A DNA stretch of 64,000 nucleotides. Origin: Nocardia sp. NBC_01503 (GTDB taxonomy: Bacteria; Actinomycetota; Actinomycetes; Mycobacteriales; Mycobacteriaceae). The DNA is taken from contig NZ_CP109596.1 of NCBI RefSeq assembly GCF_036327755.1, positions 2,542,001 through 2,606,000 on the forward strand, in the 5' to 3' direction. Below the pieces are notes generated by a model that ran no database searches, was not told the origin of the DNA, and worked only from the letters and a program-made list of their open reading frames with translations. Below, piece after piece: positions 45,909 to 53,208 of this stretch (position 1 is the stretch's first letter; each line of letters starts with the position of its first letter). A program made the position numbers and the translations under genes.

Positions 45909-46018
45909 CGAAAGTCCTTGTCGCTCAACCCTGCTGTGCCGAGATGGTCACAGGGTCGGCACGCACCTCGTTGTGCGTGCCTTCCGTCGGCCAGCATCGC
46001 AGCGCGGGGCGAAAAATG

Positions 46019-46034
46019 CAAGCACGCGTGCTTG
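46019..46034. promoter_or_regulatory. Perfect 16-bp palindrome upstream of the TIGR03084 gene
   Basis: CAAGCACGCGTGCTTG is fully self-complementary and looks like a TetR-type operator. It lies 21 bases past the stop of the DUF445-like gene and 110 bases before the TIGR03084 gene. No regulator gene is adjacent. Confidence 0.5.
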
Positions 46035-46055
46035 TATTTGTCCCGAAAAAGTCCT

Positions 46056-47411
46056 CTACCAGCCGAAAAGGATCAGGTGAACCAGGCCGACAACCAGGCC
46101 GAGCGCCGCGCCGTGCAGGTAGAGCAGCCAGGCGTCCTGCTCCACCGAGGCGTAGAACATCTCCATGAACTCGCCGGGGGTGAGCTGCTGCAGTTTCCGT
46201 GCGGCGAATTCGTCGATCTTCTTGGCCTGCGCCGCCGCGAACTCCTCGTCTTCCACCAGACTCGGGGTGAGTCCGGCCGCCGCGACCGCCGCGCCCACCT
46301 TCAGATTGTCGAATTGCCGCGCGCCGAAGACGGTGCGCACGAAGGTGTGCGTCGGGCCGAGCTGCCGGTGGATCTCCGCGGCGATGAGGCGCTCCAGTAG
46401 CTGCCGAGTCTTGTCGCCGTTGGTGCCGTCCAGCAGTTCCTTGGCCAGATTGGGCAGGGTCAGCACCTGGTAGGCGAGGATATGCGCGAGGTCGGCGGCG
46501 GCCTCGGGCTGGCGTTTGGCCAGCAGCGCCTGCTTCCACAGGTATTTGTAGCGCGGCTGCGGATCGCCCGGTTCGAACACCATCTTCACCGCGATCACAT
46601 TGACCAGTACGCCGATGGCGGCCGCCGCGGTCAGGATGACGGCCCAGTTCGGTATCCAGCCGATAATCGGAATGCTCTGGTGCACATGCATATACAGCGC
46701 CAGCAGCACGCCGAACGGTGCGCCTAGCAGACCGATGCGCACCATGAATTTCAGTTCGGGCGCGGCGATGGTGGTGGTGAGGTCCTTCAGGATGTGCGGA
46801 TTCTCCTGCAGGTACCGGATGACGAAGGTCTTGATATCGATGAGCTGGTCGACATTGTCGCCGAGCTGTTCGAAGGCGCGCCGGGCCAGCGTCGGCAGTT
46901 CGCGCTCCACCCGCTGGTAGAGCACATTGCGGGCGGCGCGCGGTACCGCGCCCCACAGGTCCGGGTTCTCCCGCTTCATGATCTCGTTCACCATGGACGG
47001 CACCTGTTTGCGGCCGACATCGGCGATGTAGTCGGCGATACCGTCCAGGTCGAGTTCGTGGATGAAATCGCGCGGACTGCCGATGCGCATGATCGCGACA
47101 TCCACGCAGATACTCGCCATCTTCTCGGCGCGCGCGGGAATGAAGCCCTGGAAACCGAGCTGTTTCCCGTCACCGGAGAAGGTGGGCAGCACCTGGACGC
47201 GACGCGGCAGATACGGGTAGAGGATGTCCAGCCCCGGAATGCGAATACCGCGAAAGTAGAGCGGCCAGAACAACATCAGTACGCCGGTCCAGTTGGTCAG
47301 CCAACCGGCGATGGCGCTGAAGATCGGGAAACTGATCAGATCGACGACGAGTTTGGGCTGGCCGGTCAGCTGCTCCCAGTCGATGAAAGCACCCGAGGCC
47401 AATGTCGTCAT
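46056..47411 (-). CDS. DUF445-like integral membrane protein
   Basis: 451 residues. An N-terminal helix pair near 15-45 (FPIFSAIAGWLTNWTGVLM), two central helices about 233-280, and one C-terminal helix. FIPARAEKMASI and NVIAVKMVFEP are typical of DUF445-type proteins. Function unknown. The ATG of MTTLASG is used because GGGGG lies upstream; an earlier in-frame start exists. Confidence 0.7.
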   Translation of the reverse strand: MTTLASGAFIDWEQLTGQPKLVVDLISFPIFSAIAGWLTNWTGVLMLFWPLYFRGIRIPGLDILYPYLPRRVQVLPTFSGDGKQLGFQGFIPARAEKMASICVDVAIMRIGSPRDFIHELDLDGIADYIADVGRKQVPSMVNEIMKRENPDLWGAVPRAARNVLYQRVERELPTLARRAFEQLGDNVDQLIDIKTFVIRYLQENPHILKDLTTTIAAPELKFMVRIGLLGAPFGVLLALYMHVHQSIPIIGWIPNWAVILTAAAAIGVLVNVIAVKMVFEPGDPQPRYKYLWKQALLAKRQPEAAADLAHILAYQVLTLPNLAKELLDGTNGDKTRQLLERLIAAEIHRQLGPTHTFVRTVFGARQFDNLKVGAAVAAAGLTPSLVEDEEFAAAQAKKIDEFAARKLQQLTPGEFMEMFYASVEQDAWLLYLHGAALGLVVGLVHLILFGW

Positions 47412-47548
47412 TGCTGCGTCCCCCTGTTGGCCGAGCCGATGGTGAGAAAACGGACACACAACACTCTCACCGGTGAAGGGTGCTGTCAAAAGGTCGATGG
47501 CCTCGGAGAACGTGTCATATTGTGCGTGCTTTCCGGAGACAGGGAATA

Positions 47549-47564
47549 CTGGTCAGTCGACCAG
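47549..47564. promoter_or_regulatory. Inverted repeat before the phosphatase gene
   Basis: CTGGTCAGTCGACCAG: six-base arms around AGTC, in the divergent gap 47412-47603, about 40 bases before the phosphatase ATG. Form is typical of TetR-family operators. Confidence 0.4.
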
Positions 47565-47603
47565 AACAATGGGTGGGATGACAACGCGAAAAGGGAGCGA
47601 TCG

Positions 47604-48674
47604 ATGAATGTGGACCGCCGTGGCTTTCTGACCGGCGCGGCCACCGCCGCCGGACTGGCCACCGCCGCGAGCCTGACGAGCGCCGGTACCGCCGGAGCCC
47701 AGCCCGCGCCCGCCACCACGGTCGCGAAACTGCCTTTCCCGGAAGGTGATTCGCTGCGCATCCTGGTGACCGGCGATGCCGGAACCGGCGCCCGCCCGCA
47801 ATGGGCCGTCGCCGACGCCGCCCGTGCCCTGCACGCGCGCGAGCCGTTCTCCCTCGCCCTCGGCCTAGGCGACAATGTGTACGAACAGGGTCCGTGGGCC
47901 GATGACGACGCCCAGTTCAACGCCAAATTCGAGGACCCCAATCGCGGCCTCGACTTCCCCTGGATCATGGTGCAGGGCAATCACGACAACAGTTCGATCC
48001 TGCCCGGCGACGGCGGCTGGCTGCTGCGCGGTGACCATGAGGTCGCCTATCATTCGCGCTCCGAACGCTGGTGGATGCCGTCGCGCTACTACTCGGTGCC
48101 GATCGGCTCGCTGGTCGAATTCTTCGTATTGGATCTGAATCCCATCGCGGCCTATCTGCCGCCGCTGTTCGAACCGTACTGGGCGGCCGACGGTCAATTC
48201 ATGACCGAACAGGCGGCCTGGCTGGATGGCGCGCTCGCGGCGTCGACCGCCAAGTGGAAGATCGTCTGCACGCATCACCCGTATCTGAGCAATGGCAGTC
48301 ACGGAAATGCCGGTGCATACGAGGGTTTGAATATCGCGCCCATCAACGGCATTCATGTGAAGGAGTTCTTCGAGGCCCATGTGCTGGGCCGCGCCCAGTT
48401 CCTGCTCTCCGGGCATGATCACTGCCTGCAGGTGCTGGAACCGACCGCGGCGTGCAAGGGCACCCGGCAGCTCGTCTCGGGGGCGGCCGCCAAGACCAAC
48501 TCCGGTGCGCATGCCACGGACAGCCGCAAGGTCACCCCGGCGCTGTTCGAGAACTTCACCGACCTCGGGTTCATGGTGCTGGAGTTGACCGCGTCCTCGG
48601 CGGACCTGACCGTTCACACCGTCGATCCCTCGAACGGTCAGTCCACCAACGCTTTCCAGCGCCGCCTGGTCTAG
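47604..48674 (+). CDS. Tat-exported metallophosphoesterase (acid-phosphatase-like)
   Basis: 356 residues. Tat signal DRRGFLTGAA and cleavage after AGAQ. The calcineurin-like metal sites are all present: GDAGTG, GDNVYEQG, QGNHDN, THHPY and GHDHCLQ. Closest in layout to purple acid phosphatases and TRAP-like enzymes. Acts outside the membrane; substrate unknown. The gene is divergent from the DUF445-like gene. Confidence 0.88.
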   Translation: MNVDRRGFLTGAATAAGLATAASLTSAGTAGAQPAPATTVAKLPFPEGDSLRILVTGDAGTGARPQWAVADAARALHAREPFSLALGLGDNVYEQGPWADDDAQFNAKFEDPNRGLDFPWIMVQGNHDNSSILPGDGGWLLRGDHEVAYHSRSERWWMPSRYYSVPIGSLVEFFVLDLNPIAAYLPPLFEPYWAADGQFMTEQAAWLDGALAASTAKWKIVCTHHPYLSNGSHGNAGAYEGLNIAPINGIHVKEFFEAHVLGRAQFLLSGHDHCLQVLEPTAACKGTRQLVSGAAAKTNSGAHATDSRKVTPALFENFTDLGFMVLELTASSADLTVHTVDPSNGQSTNAFQRRLV

Positions 48675-48683
48675 GGCGCTACC

Positions 48684-48712
48684 GTCATCCCGGCATGTTT
48701 TCGGCCGGGATC
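48684..48712. repeat. Dispersed 29-bp hairpin repeat, copy at convergent gene ends
   Basis: Begins GTCATCCCGGC and ends GGCCGGGATC, so it folds into a GC-rich stem. A second copy differing at three positions is at 50034-50062 and a partial one at 50011. Lies between the stops of the phosphatase and alcohol dehydrogenase genes and can serve as a bidirectional terminator. Confidence 0.75.
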
Positions 48713-48717
48713 CACAC

Positions 48718-49725
48718 TCAAGGCTTCAGCACGATCCGAATCGGGTTGCCTTCCTTGGCATCCAGGGCGTGCACCGCCTTGGCGGCATCGGCCAGCGGCA
48801 CCACCGCGCTGACCGACCGCGAGAAGTCGACCCGGTTCAAACCCTGCAACTTCACCAGCTGGGTGACATGATCCGGCTCGGAGCCGTAATGTCCGCGCAG
48901 CTGCTGCTGGAAGAAGCTGAAAGCCGTTCCGCCGGTAATGGTTATGGGTTTGTTGGTCAGACCGACCAGCACCAGACGGCCCTTCGGAGCCAGGCAGACG
49001 GCGGCCTGCTCGCGCACCGCCGCCACGCCCGCGAAGTCGAAGGCGGCCGCGAGTCCGGTGCCGGTGGCCTGGAAGATCTTCTGCCGCAGGTCCGGATCGG
49101 CCGGATCGAAGGCGAAGTCCGCGCCGAATTCCAGGGCGCGCTCGCGGGCGGCGGGCAGCGGATCGACGGCGATGATCGGTGCCGCGCCGACCAGGCGCAG
49201 CAATTGCACACCGTGTGCGCCGAGTCCGCCCACACCCCAGACACCCACCGCCTCACCGGCTTTCACCTCACCGGTGGCGGTGACGGCGGCCCACGGGGTG
49301 GAGACCGCGTCCGGAATGAAGCACGCCTGCTCGAACGGCAGTTCATCCGGAATCGGCACCAGGGTGTCGACGCGGGCGAGCGTGTACTCGGCCCAGCCGC
49401 CGTCGTAATCCACACCGCGGGTGAAGGTGGCCGCACCGCGAACTTCCCCGGCCTGCAACAACACCCGATCCCCGACCTCGGCGGCGGTGACCCCCGGGCC
49501 GAGCTGGTGCACGGTTCCGGCCACCTCGTGCCCGAGCGTGACGACATCGCCCTTCAGGAACAGCGGCGTCAGCGTCCCGTCGATGAGATGCACATCCGAC
49601 AGGCACACCCCCGCCGCCTCCACCTTCACCAGCACATGATCCGGTCCGGGCTCGGGCACCGGCACCTCGTCGAGTTCCAGCCTGCGATTCGGTCCCAGGT
49701 GTAGTCGTGCGGCCAGCATGTTCAT
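48718..49725 (-). CDS. Zinc-type alcohol dehydrogenase-like protein (MDR)
   Basis: 335 residues. GroES-like N-terminal half with the catalytic zinc ligands in GVCLSDVH and TLGHE, and a Rossmann half with GVWGVGGLGAHGVQL. The structural-zinc loop with four cysteines is missing: the segment corresponding to it reads LLQAGEVRGAATFTRG. NAD(P)-dependent oxidoreductase, substrate unknown. Confidence 0.85.
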   Translation of the reverse strand: MNMLAARLHLGPNRRLELDEVPVPEPGPDHVLVKVEAAGVCLSDVHLIDGTLTPLFLKGDVVTLGHEVAGTVHQLGPGVTAAEVGDRVLLQAGEVRGAATFTRGVDYDGGWAEYTLARVDTLVPIPDELPFEQACFIPDAVSTPWAAVTATGEVKAGEAVGVWGVGGLGAHGVQLLRLVGAAPIIAVDPLPAARERALEFGADFAFDPADPDLRQKIFQATGTGLAAAFDFAGVAAVREQAAVCLAPKGRLVLVGLTNKPITITGGTAFSFFQQQLRGHYGSEPDHVTQLVKLQGLNRVDFSRSVSAVVPLADAAKAVHALDAKEGNPIRIVLKP

Positions 49726-49861
49726 CGACTCCTATGGCATTGGTCCGGCATCGTCTCCGCCCGCCATGCTAGGTCGCCCACGCACACCCCATGCCCGATT
49801 CGCCCGCTACCAGCGGGTCAAGGTGGGGTGCGGGCACCTCCACCTACGTGAAGGCCCATTC

Positions 49862-49962
49862 GCGATGAGGTCCCAACTGCGATTAGGTCCCCATCGCGGT
49901 GTGGCCCCGCTGGCGATGAGGTCCCCAATAGCCGTGTGGCTCTGCTGGCGATGAGGCTCGAC
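49862..49962. repeat. Short direct repeats in a 309-base intergenic stretch
   Basis: GCGATGAGGTCCC-like starts recur at 49862, 49879, 49913 and 49948. The two middle units (34 and 35 bases) are alike, each running on to GTGTGGC and CTGCTG. The whole 49726-50034 gap has no gene. Confidence 0.6.
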
Positions 49963-50033
49963 ATGCGTTGCGGGCGAGCCACTTCGCCTGCGATGCGGAC
50001 GATCGGCTCCGTCATCCCCGCGTGCGCCTTCTC

Positions 50034-50062
50034 GTCATCCCGGCGTGCTTTCGGCCGGGATC
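50034..50062. repeat. Dispersed 29-bp hairpin repeat, copy supplying a stop codon
   Basis: Same repeat as at 48684. It covers the last nine codons and the stop of the hydrolase gene, which therefore ends with residues translated from the repeat. A partial copy begins at 50011. Confidence 0.75.
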
Positions 50063-50907
50063 TCACTGTGTCGGTGACTATCCGTCGCATCCGTCGTTGC
50101 CAGGAACTCGGTGATGATGGCGGTGACCTCGGGCGCGCGCTCCAGCATGGGCACATGCCCGCACCGGTCGAGCCATTCGGCGCGTTCCGGGCGCAGTTGT
50201 GCGTTCAGGGTGCGGCCCGCGGCGGCGGACAGCACGCGATTCTCAGTGCCCCAGATGGTGCAGACCGGCGGCAGTTGTTCGCGGTCCGGCCAATCATCCA
50301 GGGCGGCAAAGCAAGACAGGTCGCGGACCAGGCCGACCAGGGCGCGCGCCGGGAACCCCGCCGAAAGCGGCTGCACATACGGGCATTCGCGGTAGGCGCG
50401 CCCACTGGAGAACCAGGATCGAATGGTGCCGCGCGCGAACCACTTCGGCGTATGCCAGTCGAAGAGGGCGCGGGCGGCGGGATCGGGCAGACCGCGGGTG
50501 ATGCGGGCGGGTACGCGCAGATCACCGTGCATGGCGGTGGATTCGGTGAGCGGATTGATCGCCACCACCGCGCGAAAGAGTTCGGGATACCGGCGCGCGA
50601 GGGTCAGGCTGATGGCCGAGCCGAGGCAATTGCCGACCATGGCGACCCTGGACAACTGCCGGTCGAGCAGGAACTGCCGCACCAGTTCGGCGTATCGATC
50701 GAGGGTGTAACCACTTTCGGGCTGATCGGCGGACCCGTAACCGGGCAGGTCCAGCGCGTATACCCGGTATTTCCTTGCGAGCGCGGTGATCTGGGGCGTC
50801 CAGATCACATGCGATGAGCCCGCATTGTGCAGCATCACCACCGGCGGACCGCTGTCTCCCCGCTGTAGATAGCTCAGGCGGGTGCCGTCGTACGCGAAGT
50901 TTTCCAT
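50035..50907 (-). CDS. Alpha/beta hydrolase with Cys in the nucleophile position
   Basis: 290 residues. Fold and order are typical: HNAGSS oxyanion loop, LDLPGYGSADQP, elbow, and C-terminal GHVPMLERAPEV with the His. The nucleophile elbow reads GNCLGS instead of G-x-S-x-G, so Cys94 replaces Ser. The acid position is also unusual (GTENRVLS). Either an unusual thiol hydrolase, as in dienelactone hydrolase, or a non-hydrolytic member. Last residues come from a repeat. Confidence 0.82.
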   Translation of the reverse strand: MENFAYDGTRLSYLQRGDSGPPVVMLHNAGSSHVIWTPQITALARKYRVYALDLPGYGSADQPESGYTLDRYAELVRQFLLDRQLSRVAMVGNCLGSAISLTLARRYPELFRAVVAINPLTESTAMHGDLRVPARITRGLPDPAARALFDWHTPKWFARGTIRSWFSSGRAYRECPYVQPLSAGFPARALVGLVRDLSCFAALDDWPDREQLPPVCTIWGTENRVLSAAAGRTLNAQLRPERAEWLDRCGHVPMLERAPEVTAIITEFLATTDATDSHRHSEIPAESTPG

Positions 50908-51000
50908 TGCGCTCCAGGTGGCTTCGTTGCCGGTGGTCTTCCCATGGTCCTCCGGAAAGGCCGGGGGCTGAAGCTGTTTTCCGGATTCGCCGGTGCGTGT

Positions 51001-51573
51001 TCAGGCGTGCGCGATCTCGCTGAGTCCGCGGTCCAGGAACCCGATCATCCAGTCGAAGCTGTCCTCGACGTCTTCGCGCATCTGGAAGCCGTCCGACGCC
51101 TGCAGGGCGGCGAAGCCGTGGAAGGTGCAGCGCAGCGTGCGGATGGCGTGCACCATGTCGCGTTCGGGGATGCCGTACCCGCGCAACACCACCTGCAGGG
51201 ATTCCAATACTCGTGTACTCGAGTGCAGTAGTGGGTCTTCGGGCCCGGTGGTGCTCGCGCCGACGGTGGCGGCGTATCTGCCCGGATACTCGGTCACATA
51301 GTGGCGGAAGGCTTTCGCGAACGCGGCCAGGGCCGCGCTGCCGGAACGTCCGTGCATGGCATCGCGCAGGGTCTGGTCCAGTTCGCTCATAGCGAGGGTG
51401 GCGATGCCGTGCTGTAGGTCGGCCAAGCTGTCGATGTGCTTGTACAGCGAGGGTGTTCGCACACCGAGCCGCGCGGCCAGGGGGCTGAGCGCCAGGTTCG
51501 TGTAACCGAGGTCGTCGGCGAGCTGTGCGCCCGCCGCGACAACCTCGGTCCTACTGAGCCCGGCTCTAGGCAT
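51001..51573 (-). CDS. TetR-family regulator
   Basis: 190 residues. HTH: LSPLAARLGVRTPSLYKHIDSL in residues 28-49. The C-terminal part (ASTTGPEDPLLHSSTRVLESL, FHGFAALQ) is of the WHG-type ligand-binding domain. Its start overlaps the end of the upstream hydrolase gene by eight bases, so it is probably autoregulated together with that gene through the operators at 52440-52475. Confidence 0.88.
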   Translation of the reverse strand: MPRAGLSRTEVVAAGAQLADDLGYTNLALSPLAARLGVRTPSLYKHIDSLADLQHGIATLAMSELDQTLRDAMHGRSGSAALAAFAKAFRHYVTEYPGRYAATVGASTTGPEDPLLHSSTRVLESLQVVLRGYGIPERDMVHAIRTLRCTFHGFAALQASDGFQMREDVEDSFDWMIGFLDRGLSEIAHA

Positions 51574-52420
51574 GTGCGTGCTCCTTCAAGAACGGCAGAA
51601 TCAGGGCGGCGGTCTGCTCGGGTGACTGTGCATGAGGGTAGTGGCCGCCGTTGTCGACCAGGCCCAGGCTGCCCAGACCGGCGGGGAGCGCGGCGATGAC
51701 GGCCTTGCCCTCGGCTTCCGGGTTCGGGAAATCCGGATCGGCGGTGCCCATGATGATCAGCGCGGGCTGGGTGACGTTCGGCAGTTGCGCCTGCGCGTCG
51801 GCCGGGGTCGACTTGCCGGTCTTCATGAATTCGCCCATGCGGCCGGGTTCGCTCAGCTTGGCGATACCGGCGGCCATGTACTCGGCGTAGTCGGCGGGCT
51901 TGGTCGGGTAGGCCACGTTCAGGTACTTCTCCCACAGGCTGAGGCTCTTGAACATCATGGTTCCCATCAGCGGGAACATGCCACGGCGGTAGCGGGATAC
52001 GGTGAACAGCGCACTCACCGAAGCTTTTTGGGTCAGTGTGAAGGGGTTGATCTCCACAATGCCGCGCACCAGGTCGGGTGATTTCGCGGCGGCGATGGTG
52101 GCCGCGCCACCGGAGATGGAGTGCCCCACGATGATCGCCGGTCCGGCATTCAGCTTCGTGATGACGGCGAGCAGATCATCGGCCACATCGGTGCGGCTGA
52201 TGGCCTCCTTACCGGTCTCGGAGACCCAGTTCATGCTGGAGTCGCCGTGCCCGCGCAGATCGGTGCTGACCACCCGGTATCCGGCGGCGGCGATCATCGG
52301 GGCCAGGAAGCGGTAGGACTGGCGGCGGTCGCCGATGCCGTGCGAGAGCACCACGAGCGGCCCTTCGCCGATCGAGTCGTAGGCGATCCGGCCACCGTCG
52401 ATGTCCATGTATTCGGTCAT
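51566..52420 (-). CDS. Alpha/beta hydrolase
   Basis: 284 residues. Oxyanion segment LSHGIGD, LRGHGDS, nucleophile elbow GHSISGGAA, and catalytic His in DNGGHYPH. The ATG of MTEYM is chosen over a GTG three codons earlier because AAGGGAG lies eight bases before the ATG. Head gene of a two-gene operon with the TetR regulator. Confidence 0.87.
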   Translation of the reverse strand: MTEYMDIDGGRIAYDSIGEGPLVVLSHGIGDRRQSYRFLAPMIAAAGYRVVSTDLRGHGDSSMNWVSETGKEAISRTDVADDLLAVITKLNAGPAIIVGHSISGGAATIAAAKSPDLVRGIVEINPFTLTQKASVSALFTVSRYRRGMFPLMGTMMFKSLSLWEKYLNVAYPTKPADYAEYMAAGIAKLSEPGRMGEFMKTGKSTPADAQAQLPNVTQPALIIMGTADPDFPNPEAEGKAVIAALPAGLGSLGLVDNGGHYPHAQSPEQTAALILPFLKEHAHA

Positions 52421-52439
52421 GTCATTCACTCCCTTGAAA

Positions 52440-52475
52440 GCTAACTGCGATAGCCATAAAGCTAATCGCTTTAGC
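52440..52475. promoter_or_regulatory. Two similar 15-bp palindromes, candidate TetR operators
   Basis: GCTAACTGCGATAGC (52440-52454) and GCTAATCGCTTTAGC (52461-52475). Both have GCTA/TAGC ends and their starts are 21 bases apart, two helical turns. They begin 20 bases upstream of the hydrolase start. The TetR gene of the same operon is the natural ligand. Confidence 0.6.
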
Positions 52476-52494
52476 CAATCCCGTCAACCCCCAA

Positions 52495-52534
52495 TCAGTG
52501 GCATGTCAGGTCGGCATCAGGCCGGTATCAGCGG
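52495..52534 (+). promoter_or_regulatory. Four tandem 11-bp-spaced heptamers, candidate SARP box
   Basis: TCAGTGG, TCAGGTC, TCAGGCC and TCAGCGG begin at 52495, 52506, 52517 and 52528. Heptamers separated by four bases are the classical SARP binding arrangement. The last one begins 27 bases before the DUF4097 ATG. The same layout, with the same 27-base distance, is found before the P450 at 56411. Confidence 0.7.
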
Positions 52535-52554
52535 CGGCGGTGAAAGTACTGCTC

Positions 52555-53208
52555 ATGAACAACGCATTCCAGACCCCCGCCCCCATCGCCATCACCGTCG
52601 ACGTGCTCAGCGCCGAGGTCACCGTCATCGCCTCGGACCGCTCCGACACCGTCGTCACCGTCCAGCCCGCCGATGCGGCCAAGAAGGGTGACGTCCGCGC
52701 CGCCGAACACACCAAGGTCGAGTTCGCGGCCGGTGTCTTGACCGTGTGGACGCCGAAGAACTGGCGCACCTACGCCGCCTTCGGCGGCAACCCCTCGATC
52801 CAGGTGACCATCGAGGCGCCCGCCGGCTCCCAACTGAAGGCCACCTCCGGGGTGGGCCGACTGCGCACCTTCGGCGCACTCGGCCAGAGCGATCTGGAGA
52901 TCGCGCTCGGCGACATCCTGGTCGACCTCGCCGCCGACTCGGTGACCGCCAAGACCTCGAAGGGCGATATCCGTATCGCCGAAGCCGTGCGCGGGGTGCT
53001 GAGCCTCGAGACCTCCGTCGGTGAGCTCGAGGTCGGTATCCACCCGGGCAGCGCGGTGCAACTGGAGACCAACACCAAGCAGGGCTCCGTGCGGAACCGG
53101 CTACCGGCGGTCGCCGGTGCGCAGGAGAACATCGTGCGGGTCTACGCGCACAGCGCGCTCGGCAATATCAATGTGCACAATGCCGAGGCGGTCAGCGCGC
53201 GAGCGTGA
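52555..53208 (+). CDS. DUF4097 family protein
   Basis: 217 residues, a right-handed beta-helix/adhesin-like repeat domain (VTVIASDRSDTVVTV, SGVGRLRTFG, GDILVDLAADSVTAKTSKG DIRI) without signal peptide. Function unknown. The start has no ribosome binding site and may be leaderless. Its 3' end overlaps the convergent SARP gene by 17 bases. Promoter identical in layout to that of the P450 gene. Confidence 0.82.
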   Translation: MNNAFQTPAPIAITVDVLSAEVTVIASDRSDTVVTVQPADAAKKGDVRAAEHTKVEFAAGVLTVWTPKNWRTYAAFGGNPSIQVTIEAPAGSQLKATSGVGRLRTFGALGQSDLEIALGDILVDLAADSVTAKTSKGDIRIAEAVRGVLSLETSVGELEVGIHPGSAVQLETNTKQGSVRNRLPAVAGAQENIVRVYAHSALGNINVHNAEAVSARA

